This document shows positions 7,890 to 9,688 of a DNA stretch of 9,688 nucleotides, piece after piece (the first letter of the stretch is position 1; each line of letters begins with the position of its first letter). This DNA comes from an uncultured Mycoplasmataceae bacterium (lineage in GTDB: Bacteria; Bacillota_I; Bacilli_A; Mycoplasmatales; Mycoplasmoidaceae): the NCBI GenBank assembly GCA_947176435.1, contig CAMWQH010000017.1:1-9688 (forward strand). The letters run 5' to 3'. A program made the translations under genes and the position numbers. Below the pieces are notes generated by a model. It was not told the DNA's origin and made no database searches. It worked only from the letters and a program-made list of their open reading frames with translations.

Positions 7890-8432
7890 TTAATAATCTT
7901 TTCTGTCTAGTTTAAAGTAACCTTGTGAGTGTTTACATACTGGACATAATTTAGGAGCCTCTTTTGAATAGATAATATTTCCACAATTAATACAAATTCA
8001 AGCATCAGATTTATTTCTTTTAAAGACGATTCCTTTTTTAATGTTATTTAATAAAGTGTTGTATCTTTCTTCATGGTGTTTTTCTATTGCTGCAACGCCT
8101 TCAAATTGTGCAGCAATTTCATTAAAACCTTCTTGTCTAGCTTCTTTAGCCATTCTTTTATACATAGAAGTTCATTCACCGTGTTCACCCTTAGCAGCTT
8201 CTAATAAATTTTTTGCAGTGTTAGAAATTTTACCACCGTTTAATCATTTAAATCATAATTCAGCGTGTTCTTTTTCGTTACCTGCTGTTTCTTCAAATAT
8301 TTTTTGAATTTGAATATAACCTTCTTTTTTAGCTTGAGAAGCAAAGAAAGTATATTTATTTCTTGCTTGAGATTCTCCAGCAAAAGCTTCCATTAAATTT
8401 TTTTCAGTTTTTGTTCCTTTAAGTTTTTTCAT
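7890..8432 (-). CDS. Rubrerythrin
   Basis: Cytosolic non-haem di-iron protein that reduces hydrogen peroxide to water with electrons from rubredoxin-like donors; typical of anaerobes and microaerophiles. Under code 4 the minus frame gives 180 aa. Residues 1-135 are the ferritin-like four-helix domain with ligand residues Glu20, Glu53-x-x-His56, Glu83/Glu86 in GEHGEWTSMY, and Glu117-x-x-His120. Residues 140-180 are the rubredoxin-like [Fe(SCys)4] domain with Cys147-x-x-Cys150 and Cys163-x-x-Cys166. All expected ligand types are present, so it should be active. Four in-frame TGA codons encode Trp, so no standard-code reading shows it. The AAGGA at 8445-8441 is 8 nt from the ATG. It diverges from feoA across a 96-nt shared regulatory region and ends before a clear terminator, so it is probably monocistronic. 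Confidence 0.95.
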
Positions 8433-8466
8433 TTTTGTTTTCCTTTTATATTAATCTATATAATTT

Positions 8467-8472
8467 ATTATA
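8467..8472 (-). promoter_or_regulatory. -10 box of the rubrerythrin promoter
   Basis: TATAAT on the minus strand (attata on the plus strand) would start transcription near 8460 and give a ~28-nt leader carrying the AAGGA ribosome binding site. No clear -35 is seen. Its distal end overlaps the left arm of the palindrome at 8471-8489. Confidence 0.5.
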
Positions 8473-8489
8473 TAAATCATTGATTTATA
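8471..8489. promoter_or_regulatory. Palindromic candidate operator between rubrerythrin and feoA
   Basis: TATAAATCA-T-TGATTTATA is a perfect 9-1-9 palindrome in the middle of the divergent spacer. It overlaps the -10 of the rubrerythrin promoter by 2 nt and that of the plausible feoA promoter by 4 nt, so one bound repressor could block both. The 9-1-9 size is the same as that of a classical 19-bp Fur box, but the sequence is not a good match to the Fur or PerR consensus. Assignment to a Fur-family regulator is inference from gene context. Confidence 0.45.
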
Positions 8490-8491
8490 AT
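8486..8491 (+). promoter_or_regulatory. -10 box of the feoAB promoter
   Basis: A perfect TATAAT on the plus strand would start transcription near 8498 and give a ~30-nt leader before the feoA ATG at 8529. There is no convincing -35. It overlaps the right arm of the palindrome at 8471-8489. Confidence 0.5.
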
Positions 8492-8528
8492 GCTAAAATT
8501 TGACTATTAATTTAGTTGATTCTACACT

Positions 8529-8756
8529 ATGAAATTAACAAATGAATTAAGAGGTAAAACTTTAAAAATTAATAAACTAAATTTTAGAGACAATCATATT
8601 CTTCATAAATTAAACAATGTTGGTATATCTGATGGCTCTACTATTAAGGTTTTGGACTATCATGATAATAAAAAAGTTTTACATTTATTGGTTTATGGCG
8701 TTGAATATGTTTTAAGGGAAGAGGACTGTACTAATATCGATGTCACTATTTTGTAA
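8529..8756 (+). CDS. feoA: Ferrous iron transport protein A
   Basis: Small cytosolic SH3-like partner of the FeoB ferrous-iron permease. The protein is 75 aa, normal for FeoA. It shows the family pattern: an N-terminal helix region, then LNNVGISDGSTIKVLDY (the 'L..mGi.pG..i.v' turn), the middle strand LHLLVYGVEYVLREEDC, and the final strand TNIDVTIL. The sequence is diverged and Lys-rich, like its neighbours. No ribosome binding site is seen before the ATG. Its last 17 nt overlap the feoB start in another frame, which suggests translational coupling. Together with feoB it forms an iron-uptake operon that diverges from rubrerythrin. Confidence 0.85.
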   Translation: MKLTNELRGKTLKINKLNFRDNHILHKLNNVGISDGSTIKVLDYHDNKKVLHLLVYGVEYVLREEDCTNIDVTIL

Positions 8757-9688
8757 AAAGAAAAAACATGGTTATGATAGTGCAGTCTTTAATGATTGGC
8801 ACGATAACCCAAAAAGAAAAAGAAGGATAAAGAGAATTAATCAACTAAATAATAATGTAGTTTTAATTGGTGCTCCCAATGTTGGTAAATCAACTTTTTT
8901 TAATAAAATTACTAACGGTACTGCAGCAGTATCTAACATAGACCGTCTAACTGTAAGTGATACTATTGCAAAATTAAAGCTAGATAAATCGATTAATGTT
9001 GTTGATTTACCTGGACTATATAACTTATCGCATCCAATAGATGAGGAATTAGTAGTTGCTCATGAAATAACTCAGGAACATTTCAATAAAATTATTAACG
9101 TAATTGGTGCACAATCTTTTGAAAGAGACCTATATTTAACTATACAAACTCTAGAAACTGGTTTAATGAGCACCCTTGCAATAAATATGATGGATGAAGT
9201 TAATCATTCTGAAATCAATTTAAATAAATTGTCAAAAAAGTTAAATAATGTAACTATTATTGAATGTCAAGCAAATAAAAATATAGGTACAAAAAAATCA
9301 GCAAAAAGCATTTTAGAAGATAAACCTGCTGATCCAAACATTGTAAAATATCCTGAATATATCGAAAAATTAATTTTAAAAATTTCTAATCTTTTACCAA
9401 AAAGAAAAATTAGCAATCGCTATTATTCATTAATGTTTCTTGAAAAAAATGAATTTGTTTGTAATTGATATAAATCGCATTACAAACATGTATATGATCA
9501 ATTACAAAAAATTACTAAAAAAATTAATAGAGAGCAGGTCGTTTTAGATATTGAAAAATCTAGAAAAAATTTTATTTTAAAAATTACAAAAGAATGCTTT
9601 TATTCATTTGAAAAATTCCTTGTCAAAGACAAAAAAGGACAAAATAAATTTGATAAACAAATTCTAAAAAAATGAATCGGTATACCAT
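8740..9688 (+). CDS. feoB: Ferrous iron transport protein B, 5' part, cut by the window end
   Basis: FeoB imports Fe2+ across the membrane through a large permease gated by an N-terminal GTPase. The 316 residues seen cover a basic leader (1-38), the G domain, the helical spacer domain (~210-300) and the start of the membrane part (DKQILKKWIGIP at 305-316, like the family's D..L....GiPiF). G1 is GAPNVGKS at 44-51, G3 is DLPGLYNL at 89-96, and G4 is NMMD at 149-152. The segment NVIGAQSFERDLYLTIQTLE before G4 is typical of FeoB. The G2 region is unusual: the common 'vGNWpGvTVE' reads VSNIDRLTVSD, keeping only the Thr71-Val pair. Two TGA codons (9469-9471 and the one in WIGIP) are Trp. GAGGA at 8721-8725 may serve as the ribosome binding site. 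The transmembrane channel lies beyond the window. Confidence 0.9.

Noticed and set aside
8041..8307. Plus-strand 88-aa frame, and the 75-aa frame at 7597-7824
   Set aside because: They are antisense to rubrerythrin and to the 91-aa gene, respectively.
8500..8528. TTGACT, 17 nt, TACACT: a near-consensus sigma-70 promoter just before feoA
   Set aside because: The TACACT abuts the ATG at 8529, so transcription would start inside the gene and remove the start codon. The TATAAT at 8486-8491 fits the feoA start better.

Overview
This window comes from a mollicute, most likely a Mycoplasma of the hominis/synoviae type. Base composition is very AT-rich. Nearly every conserved protein reads through in-frame TGA codons that must be tryptophan (genetic code 4): Lgt has many, and HprK, RNase R, WhiA, rubrerythrin and FeoB have one or more each. 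Read with the standard code these genes look broken. With TGA as Trp they are intact, and trxB and secG each gain a few codons at the 3' end.

Layout. (1) 1-4111, plus strand: the end of a gene that is probably tilS, then hprK, lgt, trxB and whiA, packed with 1-10 nt overlaps or a 2 nt gap. This looks like a condensed version of the Firmicutes hprK-lgt-trxB-whiA neighbourhood. It covers carbon-regulatory kinase/phosphorylase, lipoprotein maturation, thiol redox and a WhiA regulator. (2) 4112-4411, minus strand: an unrecognised 99-aa gene whose stop codon abuts the whiA stop and which diverges from secG across only 31 nt. (3) 4443-7282, plus strand: secG-rnr-smpB, the conserved Firmicutes export / RNA-decay / trans-translation cluster, with 2-3 nt gaps. 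No ssrA is seen after smpB. (4) 7311-7772, minus strand: two related small basic genes in tandem, the second a shortened copy in the same frame as the first, separated by a TAG stop and nine codons. (5) 7824-8432, minus strand: rubrerythrin followed by a clear hairpin terminator. (6) 8529-9688, plus strand: feoA overlapping a divergent feoB that runs off the window.

The first seven recognised genes are housekeeping genes. The more interesting part is 7.3-9.7 kb. There a peroxide-scavenging di-iron protein (rubrerythrin) and a ferrous-iron uptake pair (FeoA/FeoB) are divergently transcribed from 96 nt. That spacer holds a perfect 9-1-9 palindrome whose arms overlap the -10 boxes of both promoters, a plausible operator for an iron- or peroxide-sensing repressor. 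FeoB has an altered G2 region, and TrxB has lost the usual NADPH-binding signature. I did not find a defence system, CRISPR array, insertion sequence or other wholly new system. The candidates for novelty are the iron/peroxide regulon, the tandem small-gene family, and the 99-aa unknown gene.
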